DNA of 64,000 bases from Archivesica marissinica (lineage: Eukaryota; Mollusca; Bivalvia; Venerida; Vesicomyidae). Under the pieces are notes generated by a model, which searched no databases, had not been told where the DNA came from, and saw only the letters and a program-made list of their open reading frames with translations. The number at the start of each line of letters is the position of its first letter. The first letter of the stretch is position 1. Both the position numbers and the translations under genes were made by a program. The DNA lies in assembly GCA_014843695.1 (NCBI GenBank), contig CM026404.1, positions 52,606,121 through 52,670,120 of the forward strand. Direction: 5' to 3'. This document shows positions 25,026-37,160 of this stretch, piece by piece.

Positions 25026-25272
25026 GTGTTTTACGTTTATTTATCGTCACTACCGGTTGCCCATTTGAGCGACGTCTCCTGAAGAGATTAGTCATTTTTG
25101 GAGGATAGTGCAATGATACAGAGAGAGACCCATTCCAGAATCTCCTCTGGTTCATTTACGTGCATGGTGTAAAGCACCGACATGAGACCTTGGTTTAACG
25201 TCCCATCTGAAAGTCTTAATTTGATTAGGGTCAGACGAGGATCGAACCTGCGACTGGACTACAGATCCGGCT
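25026..25272 (-). mobile_element. SINE family C, copy with the anticodon arm deleted
   Basis: Reverse-complement relative of the element at 8042-8328. On the minus strand it reads gatctgtagtccagt, then jumps directly to gcaggttcgatcctcg and lacks about 33 bp covering the D and anticodon arms. It then matches the body (aagagaaccagagg-type sequence, ctaatctcttcaggagacgt) and the tail gggcaaccggtagtgacgat followed by aaataaacgt. Confidence 0.78.
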
Positions 25273-25372
25273 GTTTACATACCCGGTAATATACAAACCA
25301 ATGCTCTATCTTATACTTAAGATACATACAAGGTAAATCTAAGATAAATAAATAGAAATTGATGAATCTTAC

Positions 25373-25474
25373 CTGACCAGTTACAGGAAGTTCCACAGAC
25401 ATTCTCACAAGTGATGTGTAATATTACTTCACTTGCATTCAATGAACCTACCATCTGGTGTAGGCATTCAGCCC
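25373..25474 (-). CDS. candidate Cys-rich exon, unknown protein
   Basis: On the minus strand a 102-bp segment is preceded by a weak acceptor (ctgactcaattacaag) and followed by GTAAGATTC at 25372. One frame is open and encodes AECLHQMVGSLNASEV, then ILHITCENVCGTSCNWS. Four cysteines, two of them in CxxxC spacing, and the N-x-S sequons NAS and NWS suggest an extracellular or secreted domain, but I do not recognise a family. The exon would begin with two bases of a split codon. The acceptor is the weak point. The next exon candidate on this strand is at 29552-29592. Confidence 0.33.
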
Positions 25475-26451
25475 CTTGTAATTGAGTCAGTCAGTACAGA
25501 AATATAAGCTTACATTTTTTTAATGTTTGTGCCCAAATCACACAACTTTCCTGGAATGTGTGTATCATCCATAGGTGAATGAAAACATTGTTGGAACATC
25601 ATTTGACACAAAACATTGTTGGAACATCAAGAAAGATGTTTGCACAGTACTGTAGGAGTCAATAACAATGACTTGGATTAAGCTGCTGCCCTCTCTCCGT
25701 TTATTTACCATTTCTTATTACATTGTTTTCATATTTATATTTCAAACACTCGCATTAAACAATAGATCAATGCTATTATCTTTAAACATGCTTTGATTCA
25801 TGATTGATTTCATTTCATAAATCTCCAACGATAAATTTCATACAATATTTTCTGTATACATTTTGGAAGAAATGTTTGCGGCTTACAACATTAAGTTTCT
25901 AGTTATCCCAGAAAGGCATGTTCTTTGTGTTGAAATTGAAAATGAAGTATTTACGAATTTTCTTTGAAGACAACGCCACACAGAGAACTAATTATGCCTT
26001 AAACAAAGCAGGGAAAGCAACTAAACATACGTCTGTGATTAACAAAGGAAGAATCGGCATCAGGTTAGAAAATATGAAACGTGACTCTTATTCCAAAAGC
26101 GATCAAATAAACAAGTGACTATTTAACAATAAATGTCAGGAGCTTTTACGATTATCAAATCACTTGCATTGTATTACTTATCAGTCAGTCTTGTTTTGTT
26201 TGGCAAATGAATCTAGTGAGGCATAACAATTTCAAATAGGCATGTTTGAACATTGTAAATTCTTATTAATGGTTTACAATTTGCTGCGTACAAAATGTCC
26301 ATTTCAACTATCTCACAGGGATATTTGGATTTGTGACAAAAAATAATTGATTTCAATTAAATTGAATTAAAATATTATTGGAATTATGACAAGTAAAGCT
26401 GAACTTTCTAAACAAGACCTTACAGATTACAACATGATTTATTTTATCAAA
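25475..26451. other. unique AT-rich sequence, one small ORF of doubtful value
   Basis: No repeats are seen except a short direct repeat acattgttggaacatca near 25585 and 25612. A 66-codon open frame at 25918-26118 (+) encodes a lysine-rich, low-complexity-looking peptide with no recognisable motif. It has no splice signals of note, and I do not call it a gene. Confidence 0.4.
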
Positions 26452-28260
26452 GTATTTATACATGTACAGGGTGTGTGGTATTTATACATGTACAGGGAGT
26501 GCGGTATTTATACATGTACAGGGTGTGGGGTACTTATACATGTACAGGGTGTGGGGTATTTATACATGTACAGGGTGTGTGGTATTTATACATGTACAGG
26601 GTGTGCGGTATTTATACATGTACAGGGTGTGGGGTATTTATACATGTACAGGGTGTGCAGTATTTATACATGTACAGGGTGTAGGGTATTTATGCATGTA
26701 CATGGTGTGGGGTATTTATACATGTACTGTGTGGGGGTATTTATACATGTACCATGCGGGGGGTATTTATACATGTACAGGGTGTGGGGTATTTATACAT
26801 GTACAGGGTGTGCAGTATTTATACATGTACAGGGTGTAGGGTATTTATACATGTACATGGTGTGGGGTATTTATACATGTACAGGGTGTGGGGTATCTAT
26901 ACATGTACAGGGTGTGCAGTCTTTATACATGTACAGGGTGTAGGGTATTTATACATGTACCGGATGTGGGATATTTATACATGTACTGGGTGGGGGTATT
27001 TATACATGTACTGGGTGGGGTATTTATACATGTACAGGGTGGGGGTATTTATACATGTACCGGGTGTGGGATAATTTATACATGTACTGGGTGTGGGGTA
27101 TTTATACATATGTACAGGGTGTGGGGTATTTATACATGTACAGGGTGTGGGGTATTTATACATATACCGGGTGGTGGTATTTATACATGTACCGGGTGGG
27201 GGTATTTATACATATGTACAGGGTGTGGGGTATTTATACATGTACCGGGAGTGGGATATTTATGCATATGTACAGGGTGTGGGGTATTTATACATGTACA
27301 GGGTGTGCAGTATTTATACATGTACCGGGTGTGCGGTATTTATACATATGTACAGGGTGTGGGGTATTTATACATGTACAGGGTGTGCAGTATTTATACA
27401 TGTACCGGGTGTGCGGTATTTATACATATGTACAGGGTGTGGGGTATTTATACATGTACAGGGTGTGGGGTATTTATACATGTACCGGGTGGGGTATTTA
27501 TACATGTACAGGGTGTGGGGTATTTATACATGTACATGGTGCGGTGTATTTATACATGTACCGGGTGGGGGTATTTATACATGTACAGGGTGGGGGTATT
27601 TTATACATGTACAGGGTGGGGGTATTTATACATGTACAGGGTGTGGGGTATTTATACATGTACAGGGTGTGGGGTATTTATACATGTACTGGGTGGGGTA
27701 TTTATACATGTACAGGGTGGGGGTATTTATACATGTACAGGGTGTGGGGTATTTATACATGTACTGGGTGGGGGTATTTATACATGTACCGGGTGGGGGT
27801 ATTTATACATGTACAGGGTGGGGTATTTATACATGTACAGGGTGGGGTATTTATACATGTACAGGGTGTGGGGTATTTATACATGTACGGGTGGGGTATT
27901 TATACATGTACGGGTGTGGGGTATTTATACATGTACAGGGTGTGGGGTATTTATACATGTACGGGGGGGTATTTATACATGTACGGTGGGGGTATTATAC
28001 ATGTAGGGGTGGGTATTTATACATGTACGGTGGGTATTTATACATGTACAGGGTGGGGTATTATACATGTACTGGGTGTGGTATTTATACATGTACCGGG
28101 TGTGGTATTTATACATGTACTGGGTGTGGGGTATTTATACATGTACAGGGTGTGGGATATTTATACATGTACTGGGTGGGTATTTATACATGTACAGGGT
28201 GTGGGATATTTATACATGTACTGGGTGGGGTATTTATACATGTACCAGGTGGGGGTATTT
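26452..28260. repeat. 26 bp satellite array, ~70 copies
   Basis: The unit is tatttatacatgtacagggt followed by gtgggg. Variants are acaggg/accggg/actggg, ggtgtggg/ggtgggg, and atacatatgtaca. The right third contains many shortened units (ggtgggg), giving periods of 23-25 bp. It ends at gggggtatttatagagcag, where the next array begins without a spacer. Plus-strand open frames (YLYMYRV, IYTCTGC, FIHVQGV) are the repeat in three frames. Confidence 0.95.
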
Positions 28261-29374
28261 ATAGAGCAGTTCCACTTGACTCCCAGATAGAGCAGTTCCA
28301 CGTGACTATCCCAGATAGAGCAGTTCCACGTGACTATCCCAGATAGAGCAGTTCCACGTGACTATCCCAGATAGAGCAGTTCCACTTGACTCCCAGATAG
28401 AGCAGTTCCACGTGACTATCCCAGATAGAGCAGTTCCACGTGACTATCCCAGATAGAGCAGTTCCACGTGACTATCCCAGATAGAGCAGTTCCACGTGAC
28501 TATCCCAGATAGAGCGGTTCCACGTGACTATCCCAGATAGAGCAGTTCCACGTGACTATCCCAGATAGAGCAGTTCCACGTGACTATCCCAGATAGAGCA
28601 GTTCCACGTGACTATCCCAGATAGAGCAGTTCCACGTGACTCCCAGATAGAGCTGTTCCACGTGACTCCCAGATAGAGCGGTTCCACATGACTCCCAGAT
28701 AGAGCGGTTCCACGTGACTCCCAGATAGAGCGGTTCCACGTAACTCCCAGATAGAGCGGTTCCACGTGACTCCCAGATAGAGCGGTTCCACGTGACTCCC
28801 AGATAGAGCGGTTCCACGTGACTCCCAGATAGAGCAGTTCCACGTGACTCCCAGATAGAGCAGTTCCACGTGACTCCCAGATAGAGCGGTTCCACGTGAC
28901 TCACAGATAGAGCGGTTCCACGTAACTCCCAGATAGAGCGGTTCCACGTGACTCCCAGATAGAGCGGTTCCACGGGACTCCCAGATAGAGCTGTTCCACG
29001 TGACTATCCCAGATAGAGCAGTTACATGTGACTCCCAGATAGAGCAGTTCCACGTGACTATCCCAGATAGAGTGGTTCCACTTGACTCCCAGATAGAGCA
29101 GTTCCACGTGACTCCCAGATAGAGCAGTTCCACGTGACTATCCCAGATAGAGCAGTTACATGTGACTCCCAGATAGAGCAGTTCCACGTGACTATCCCAG
29201 ATAGAGCAGTTCCACGTGACTCCCAGATAGAGCAGTTCCACGTGACTCCCAGATAGAGCTGTTCCACGTGACTCCCAGATAGAGCAGTTCCACGTGACTC
29301 CCAGATAGAGCTGTTCCACGTGACTCCCAGATAGAGCGGTTCCACGTGACTATCCCAGATAGAGCTGTTCCACG
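28261..29374. repeat. 26/28 bp satellite array, ~41 copies
   Basis: The unit is agatagagcagttccacgtg followed by actccc (26 bp) or actatccc (28 bp). The left third is mostly the 28-bp form, the middle the 26-bp form with agcggttcc, and the right a mixture with tacatgtg and agctgttcc variants. It abuts the preceding 26-bp array directly. Confidence 0.95.
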
Positions 29375-29551
29375 TGTATACTCTATAATTCAAGCACCTT
29401 AGAAATGATCTTACTGCAGCACAATTGCATAACATGTGCGCTATATCATCTAATACATTGGTTTGGGGTCCTTACACCAATATTTCATTAAGCTGAATGC
29501 CCTAACATCACAGGTTTGTCCATAGTTGTAATACATTTAGATGTAACTTAC
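29375..29551. other. unique sequence, probable intron on the minus strand
   Basis: AT-rich single-copy-looking sequence downstream (minus strand) of the GTAAGTTAC donor at 29551. Confidence 0.35.
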
Positions 29552-29592
29552 CATGGACAGTTGACCAGCAAGATCTCCAGGTTCCATGGTGT
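29552..29592 (-). CDS. candidate 41-bp exon with a Kozak-like ATG
   Basis: On the minus strand the segment is bounded by a textbook acceptor (acattgtttgtttcag) and a textbook donor (GTAAGTTACAT). It starts ACACCATGG, a good initiation context. In that frame it reads MEPGDLAGQLSM and ends on a codon boundary. All three frames are open, so the reading frame is not decided by this exon alone. With the phase needed by the downstream candidate at 25373-25474, a different frame (ending ...STVHG) would be used. No family is recognised. The splice signals are the strongest of any exon candidate in the window. Confidence 0.45.
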
Positions 29593-29844
29593 CTGAAACA
29601 AACAATGTCAACAATTACACACACAAATAATCATATAAATAGGCAATGAAACAAGCAATAATGTATATCCAGGTCTCTCCTCCACAATGTGCATGTCGTG
29701 ACCTAGACACAGCTCACAGCTGGAATATGGTTCAAGGACTTCACTGACGGAAGCCGCGCCATCGGAATCGCGTGACATTTACATATAGAGTACCTTACTA
29801 CTAATTTCCCTACTTGGCGAGACAGCAACACTTAGTTGATGCTT
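29593..29844. other. unique sequence, probable intron
   Basis: Upstream (minus strand) of the acceptor at 29593-29595. No tandem repeat or other exon is recognised. Confidence 0.35.
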
Positions 29845-30345
29845 GAATGGAATGGTTGAATCTTGCAACTGTAGAATGCTTGAATCTTACAACTGTGGAA
29901 TGCTTGAATCTTGCAACTGTAGAATGCTTGAATCTTACAACTGTGGAATACTTGAATCTTACAACTGTGGAATGTTTGAATCTTACAACTGTGGAATGCT
30001 TGAATCTTTCTGTAGAATGCTTGAATCTTACAACTGTGGAATGCTTGAATCTTTCTGTAGAATGCTTGAATCTTTCTGTAGAATGCTTGAATATTACAAC
30101 TGTGGAATGCTTGAATATTACAACTGTGGAATGCTTGAATCTTGCAACTGTAGAATGCTTGAATCTTACAACTGTAGAATGCTTGAATCTTGCAACTGTG
30201 GAATGTTTGAATCTTACAACTGTGGAATGCTTGAATCTTACAACTGTGGAATGCTTGAATCTTACAACTGTGGAATGCTTGAATCTTGCAACTGTGGAAT
30301 GCTTGAATCTTGCAACTGTAGAATGCTTGAATCTTACAACTGTTA
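29845..30345. repeat. 24 bp minisatellite array, ~21 copies
   Basis: The unit is gaatgcttgaatcttacaac followed by tgtg or tgta. Variants are cttgcaac and attacaac. A shortened 21-bp unit (gaatctttctgta) occurs three times near 30004-30075. The 24-bp period leaves several frames open on both strands. Confidence 0.94.
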
Positions 30346-30424
30346 GCATACAATAACACAAAATAGCAAGGGCATGCAACCCCCACCATCCCTAAGATCA
30401 ATGATATACTCTCAGAGTTATAGC

Positions 30425-32570
30425 ATGACAATATACTAGTTAGTGTATGATGATATAAGTTATGGTTTAGCAATATATGTTAGGGTATGACAACATAACC
30501 TATTTAGGTATGACAATATAAGTTAAGATATGACAATATACGGTAAAGTATGGCACTATAAGCTAAGACATGCCAACATAAGGTAAAGTATGACACTAAG
30601 TTAAGATATGACAACATAAGGTAAAGAATGAACAATATAAGTTAAGGAATGAACAATATAAGTTAAGGAATGAACAATATAAGTCAAGGAATGAACAATA
30701 TAAGTTAAGGAATGAACAATATAAGTTAAGGAATGAACAATATAAGTTAAGGAATGAACAATATAAGTTAAGGAATGAACAATATAAGTCAAGGAATGAA
30801 CAATATAAGTCAAGGAATGAACAATATAAGTCAAGGAATGAACAATATAAGTTAAGGAATGAACAATATAAGTCAAGGAATGAACAATATAAGTTAAGGA
30901 ATGAACAATATAAGTCAAGGAATGAACAATATAAGTTAAGGAATGAACAATATAAGTCAAGGAATGAACAATATAAGTTAAGGAATGAACAATATAAGTT
31001 AAGGAATGAACAATATAAGTCAAGGAATGAACAATATAAGTCAAGGTATAAACTCTATAAGTTAAGGAATGAACAATATAAGTTAAGGAATGAACCATAT
31101 AAGTTAAGGAATGAACACTATAAGTTAAGGTATAAACTCTATAAGTCAAGGAATGAACAATATAAGTTAAGGTATAAATACTATAAGTTAAGGAATGAAC
31201 AATATATGTTAAGGAATGAACAATATAAGTTAAGGAATGAACAATATAAGACAAGGAATGAACAATATAAGTTAAGGTATAAACTCTATAAGTTAAGGAA
31301 TGAACAATATAAGTTAAGGTATAAATACTATAAGTTAAGGAATGAACAATATAAGTTAAGGTATAAACACTATAAGTTAAGGTATAAACTCTATAAGTCA
31401 AGGAATGAACAATATAAGTTAAGGAATGAATAATATAAGTTAAGGTATAAATACTATAAGTTAAGGAATGAACAATATAAGTTAAGGTATAAACACTATA
31501 AGTTAAGGTATAAACTCTATAAGTTAAGGTATAAATACTATAAGTTAAGGAATGAACAATATAAGTTAAGGAATGAACAATATAAGTTAAGGTATAAATA
31601 CTATAAGTTAAGGTATAAATACTATAAGTTAAGGAATGAACAATATAAGTTAAGGTATAAACACTATAAGTTAAGGAATGAACACTATAAGTTAAGGTAT
31701 AAACACTATAAGTTAAGGTATAAACTCTATAAGTTAAGGAATGAACAATATAAGTTAAGGTATAAACTCTATAAGTTAAGGTATAAATACTATAAGTTAA
31801 GGAATGAACAATATAAGTTAAGGAATGAACAATATAAGTTAAGGAATGAACAATATAAGTTAAGGTATAAACTCTATACGTTAAGGAATGAACAATATAA
31901 GTTAAGGTATAAACACTATAAGTTAAGGTATACACTCTATAAGTTAAGGAATGAACAATATAAGTTAAGGTATAAATACTATATGTTAAGGAATGAATAA
32001 TATAAGTTAAGGTATAAATACTATAAGTTAAGGAATGAATAATATAAGTTAAGGTATAAACACTATAAGTTAAGGAATGAATAATATAAGTTAAGGTATA
32101 AATACTATAAGTTAAGGAATGAACAATATAAGTTAAGGAATAAACAATATAAGTTAAGGTATAAATACTATAAGTTAAGGTATAAATACTATAAGTTAAG
32201 GAATGAACAATATAAGTTAAGGTATAAACACTATAAGTTAAGGTATAAACTCTATAAGTTAAGGAATGAACAATATAAGTTAAGGTATAAACTCTATAAG
32301 TTAAGGTATAAATACTATAAGTTAAGGAATGAACAATATAAGTTAAGGAATGAACAATATAAGTTAAGGTATAAACTCTATAAGTTAAGGAATGAACAAT
32401 ATAAGTTAAGGTATAAACACTATAAGTTAAGGTATAAACTCTATAAGTTAAGGTATAAATACTATAAGTTAAGGAATGAACAATATAAGTTAAGGAATGA
32501 ACAATATAAGTTAAGGAATGAACAATATAAGTTAAGGAATAAACACTATAAGTTAAGGAATGACAGTGTA
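30425..32570. repeat. 21 bp satellite array, ~95 copies, with degenerate left edge
   Basis: The unit is ataagttaaggaatgaacaa followed by t. A second class reads aaggtataaactctataagt or aaggtataaatactataagt. The part at 30600-31040 is dominated by the first class with gttaag/gtcaag variants, and the rest mixes both classes in recurring blocks. The left edge (30425-30600) is decayed (gtatgacaatataagttaag). A unit of 7 codons keeps a 661-codon minus-strand frame open (HSLTYIV), which is not a gene. Confidence 0.95.
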
Positions 32571-32579
32571 AACAAAGGT

Positions 32580-32914
32580 ATGCCAATATATGCTAATATA
32601 AACCTGCCAGATATACATAGAGAGATGATAGGATTTCTCTCAGTTATATGTTCTATCTATATAGACAGATCATCTTAAATTGCACATCATTAGAGTACAA
32701 ACAAATATTTAAATATCAGGGAAGATTCAATAACATACAATCAAATGTGTTATCTGGCATAGAGACTGTTTTATACCAGCACTTATTCATGATATGAAAC
32801 AAGAAAAACATTTATCAAAATATAAATCTAACCATTTCTTTTTCATCAAAGAACAATTTTACACAAAATCATGTTAAACACTCTCCATGCCTTTGTTTCC
32901 ATTTATGCCAAGTT
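32580..32914. other. unique AT-rich spacer
   Basis: No repeat, splice-bounded open frame or RNA gene is recognised. Confidence 0.4.
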
Positions 32915-35900
32915 AGAGGAAGAAAGAGTGCTGTCTGCTGGCTGCAACATGGCTACCGAGTGCCAAGCAGCATAGTTATAGGAAGAAGAGCGCTGTCTGC
33001 TGGCTGCAACATGGCTACTGAGTGCCAAGCAGCATAGTTAGAGGAAGAAAGAGCGCTGTCTGCTGGCTGCAACATGGCTACCGAGTGCCAAGCAGCATTG
33101 TTAGAGGAAGAAGAGCGCTGTCTGCTGGCTGCAACATGGCTACCGAGTTCCAAGCAGCGTTGTTAGAGGAAGAAAGAGCGCTGTCTACTGGCTGCAACAT
33201 GGCTACCGAGTGCCAAGCAGCATTGTTAGAGGAAGAAGAGCACTGTCTGCTGGCTGCAACATGGCTACCGAGTTCCAAGCAGCGTTGTTAGAGGAAGAAG
33301 AGCGCTGTCTGCTGGCTGCAACATGGCTACCGAGTGTCAAGCAGCGTTGTTATAGGAAGAAGAGCACTGTCTGCTGGCTGCAATATGGCTACTGAGTGTC
33401 AAGCAGCGTTGTTAGAGGAAGAAAGAGTGCTGTCTGCTGGCTGCAACATGGCTACCAAGTGTCAAGCAGCGTTGTTATAGGAAGAAGAGCGCTGTCTGCT
33501 GGCTGCAACATGGCTACTGAGTGTCAAGCAGCGTTGTTAGAGGAAGAAGAGCGCTGTCTGCTGGCTGCAACATGGCTACCGAGTGTCAAGCAGCGTTGTT
33601 ATAGGAAGAAGAGCGCTGTCTGCTGGCTGCAACATGGCTACTGAGTGTCAAGCAGCGTTGTTAGAGGAAGAAAGAGTGCTGTCTGCTGGCTGCAACATGG
33701 CTACCGAGTGTCAAGCAGCATTGTTATAGGAAGAAGAGCGCTGTCTGCTGGCTGCAACATGGCTACTGAGTGTCAAGCAGCATTGTTAGAGGAAGAAGAG
33801 CGCTGTCTGCTGGCTGCAACATGGCTACTGAGTGTCAAGCAGCATTGTTAGAGGAAGAAAAAGTGCTGTCTGCTGTCTGCAACATGGCTACCGAGTGTCA
33901 AGCAGCGTTGTTATAGGAAGAAGAGCGCTGTCTGCTGGCTGCAACATGGCTACTGAGTGTCAAGCAGCATTGTTAGAGGAAGAAGAGCGCTGTCTGCTGG
34001 CTGCAACATGGCTACCGAGTGTCAAGCAGCATTGTTATAGGAAGAAGAGCGCTGTCTGCTGGCTGCAACATGGCTACTGAGTGTCAAGCAGCGTTGTTAG
34101 AGGAAGAAAGAGTGCTGTCTGCTGGCTGCAACATGGCTACCGAGTGTCAAGCAGCGTTGTTATAGGAAGAAGAGCGCTGTCTGCTGGCTGCAACATGGCT
34201 ACTGAGTGTCAAGCAGCATTGTTAGAGGAAGAAGAGCGCTGTCTGCTGGCTGCAACATGGCTACTGAGTGTCAAGCAGCATTGTTATAGGAAGAAGAGCG
34301 CTGTCTGCTGGCTGCAACATGGCTACTGAGTGTCAAGCAGCGTTGTTAGAGGAAGAAAGAGTGCTGTCTGCTGGCTGCAACATGGCTACCGAGTGTCAAG
34401 CAGCGTTGTTATAGGAAGAAGAGCGCTGTCTGCTGGTTGCAACATGGCTACTGAGTGTCAAGCAGCATTGTTAGAGGAAGAAAGAGTGCTGTCTGCTGGC
34501 TGCAACATGGCTACCGAGTTCCAAGCAGCATTGTTAGAGGAAGAAAGAGCGCTGTCTGCTGGCTGCAACATGGCTACTGAGTGTATGAGATTGCATTGTT
34601 AGAGGAAGAAAGAGCGCTGTCTGCTGGCTGCAACATGGCTACTGAGTGTATGAGATTGCATTGTTAGAGGAAGAAAGAGCGCTGTCTGCTGGCTGCAACA
34701 TGGCTACTGAGTGCAATGCAGCGTTGTTAGAGGAAGAAGAGCGCTGTCTGCTGGCTGCAACATGGCTACCGAGTGCAACGCAGCGTTGTTAGAGGAAGAA
34801 GAGCGCTGTCTGCTTGCTGTAACATGGCTACCGAGTGCAACGCAGCATTGTTAGAGGAAGAAGAGCGCTGTCTGCTGGCTGTAACATGGCTACCGAGTGC
34901 AACGCAGCGTTGTTAGAGGAAGAAGAGTGCTGTCTGCTGGGTGCAACATGGCTACCGAGTGTCAAGTAGCGTTGTTAGAGGAAGAAGAGCGCTGTCTGCT
35001 GGCTGCAACATGGCTACCGAGTACCAAGCAGCGTTGTTAGAGGAAGAAAGAGTGATGTCTGCTGGCTGCAACATGGCTACCGAGTGTCAAGCAGCGTTGT
35101 TAGAGGAAGAAAGAGTGATGTCTGCTGGCTGCAACATGGCTACCGAGTGTCAAGCAGCGTTGTTAGAGGAAGAAAGAGTGCTGTCTGCTGGCTGCAACAT
35201 GGCTACCGAGTTCCAAGCAGCATTGTTAGAGGAAGAAAGAGCGCTGTCTGCTGGCTGCAACATGGCTACTGAGTGTATGAGATTGCATTGTTAGAGGAAG
35301 AAAGAGCGCTGTCTGCTGGCTGCAACATGGCTACTGAGTGCAATGCAGCGTTGTTAGAGGAAGAAGAGCGCTGTCTGCTGGCTGCAACATGGCTACCGAG
35401 TGCAACGCAGCGTTGTTAGAGGAAGAAGAGCGCTGTCTGCTTGCTGTAACATGGCTACCGAGTGCAACGCAGCATTGTTAGAGGAAGAAGAGCGCTGTCT
35501 GCTGGCTGTAACATGGCTACCGAGTGCAACGCAGCGTTGTTAGAGGAAGAAGAGTGCTGTCTGCTGGGTGCAACATGGCTACCGAGTGTCAAGCAGCATT
35601 GTTAGAGGAAGAAGAGCGCTGTCTGCTGGCTGCAACATGGCTACCGAGTACCAAGCAGCGTTGTTAGAGGAAGAAAGAGTGATGTCTGCTGGCTGCAACA
35701 TGGCTACCGAGTGTCAAGCAGCGTTGTTAGAGGAAGAAAGAGTGATGTCTGCTGGCTGCAACATGGCTACCGAGTATCAAGCAGCGTTGTTAGAGGAAGA
35801 AGAGTGCTGTCTGCTGGCTGTAACATGGCTACCGAGTGCAACGCAGCGTTGTTAGAGGAAGAAAGAGTGATGTCTGCTGGCTGCAACATGGCTACCGAGT

Positions 35901-36025
35901 GTTAAGCAGCATTGTTAGAGGAAGAAGAGTGCTGTCTGCTGGCTGCAACATGGCTACCGAGTGTCAAGCAGCATTGTTAGAGGAAGAAGAGGGCTGTCTG
36001 CTGGCTGCAACATGGCTACTGAGTG
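32915..36025. repeat. 62/63 bp satellite array, ~50 copies
   Basis: The unit is ttgttagaggaagaagagcg, ctgtctgctggctgcaacat, ggctaccgagtgtcaagcag, cg. The 63-bp form has aagaaagagtg. A block of ten units is duplicated: units carrying gagtgtatgagattgcattg lie near 34580, 34644 and 35271, each followed by the same run of variants (caatgcagcg, ttgctgtaac, ctgggtgcaac). The array ends at 36025 with the same gagtgtatgagattg, where unique sequence starts. Confidence 0.96.
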
Positions 36026-36218
36026 TATGAGATTGATGGAGAAGCGACAGTACAAGCAGCTTCTTGCTTCTCATCACAAATCCTACAAGAACTTTCTGAG
36101 AGTTGTTGAAATCCTACAGTGGGTGATCCTAAGAGTAGAGACAGAGGACATCAACATGAGAGGCCATAGAACCTGGGCTGAGGCTGGCTATTACACTTCG
36201 GAATTTGGCTACTTGTGA
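36026..36218 (+). other. open reading frame of unknown nature at array edge
   Basis: From the end of the 62-bp array one frame stays open to 36218. It encodes LMEKRQYKQLLASHHKSYK and a further stretch rich in charged residues (EILQWVILRVETEDINMRG). The composition is protein-like and, unlike the array frames, not repetitive. There is no clear initiator outside the array, no obvious acceptor and no family I know. It could be the last coding piece of a gene whose upstream part became the array, or chance. Confidence 0.25.
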
Positions 36219-36928
36219 AAGCTACAAGACTTTACAGTATGCATTCAGAGTAGCAGCAATAATAGCCAATGCCATCTGAGAACCGCCCTCTACTACCCGT
36301 TACTGGGTCATCACCGTGTATTCACCATCTGATTACCGTCCTAAACCGTGTAACCACCGCATATTACTGCCGTACATTTTCTCAGCCATACTTGAACAGT
36401 AACCTCACCTCGAGTGAGTGCTAACTGCGAGTACACCGTATAAGCGCAGACCAAGGACTGCTACAACTCTGCACCATGTTGTGACCACTTAGCTACAGCA
36501 TTGTCACCGTGTTTCTACCACCATCACAAATCACTAGCCCTTTTGTCAATGGTTCTGCATGGTTATGTACGACGACAACACAGTAGCAGTTGATACACGG
36601 TTGGGAGAACCGCCGTCGAATATTCAATCATGTTTAAAAATTCTGCGGTTTACAGTGGTGCATGGCGGTTGATGTTGATTACCATTGCGGTGTCCACATG
36701 GTGTCTAAGCGGTCCTGAACCGTGCTCAACCGTCGTCAGAACCGCCCTCGTGTGAGACAGACTTTACTCTACATACATGTCCATTAATACAACATTTTGC
36801 CCTTGTATAAGATCTCATCTGCATTTCAATGACTGATAAATATAATTAAATCTACTGAAAAATCTACTGACATTCAGAAAGTTTGATTAAATGACTTGCT
36901 AGACTGTAGAAATATCTCGAGACAAACT
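36219..36928. other. unique region, enriched in ACCG/CGGT words
   Basis: From 36275 to 36750 the words accgcc, accgtg, accgtc and gcggt recur every 10-40 bp, and gaaccgccctc occurs at about 36279 and 36740 with gaaccgccgtc at about 36607. No fixed period and no open frame are seen. The last 170 bp are plain AT-rich. Confidence 0.35.
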
Positions 36929-37142
36929 ACCAAACATGTTGAACATGAGAACAGTCCCAGAATAAATGTTTTAATATCTCAATATATAGAGGATAGTTGT
37001 TTATTTCAGTGTATGATCAAATTATATTTCACCAAATTATATTTTACCAAATTATATTTCACAGAATTTCACAGAATTATATTTCATACAGAGACATTAA
37101 AACATTTTATTCTGTGACTGTTCTCATGTTCAACATTTTTGG
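36929..37142. repeat. ~46 bp inverted repeat (hairpin or foldback)
   Basis: The left arm 36929-36974 (accaaacatgttgaacatga, gaacagtcccagaataaatg ...) is the near-perfect reverse complement of 37096-37142 (attaaaacattttattctgt, gactgttctcatgttcaac ...), with about 3 mismatches. The 120-bp loop holds several copies of aattatatttcac. The same word reappears at 37638-37666. The arms look like a snapback or foldback element. No target-site duplication was resolved. Confidence 0.75.
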
Positions 37143-37160
37143 TCGCGATTTAAAACATAT

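Noticed and set aside
25918..26118. 66-codon plus-strand ORF
   Set aside because: Short, with no recognisable motif, no splice context, and AT-rich surroundings in which such frames arise by chance.
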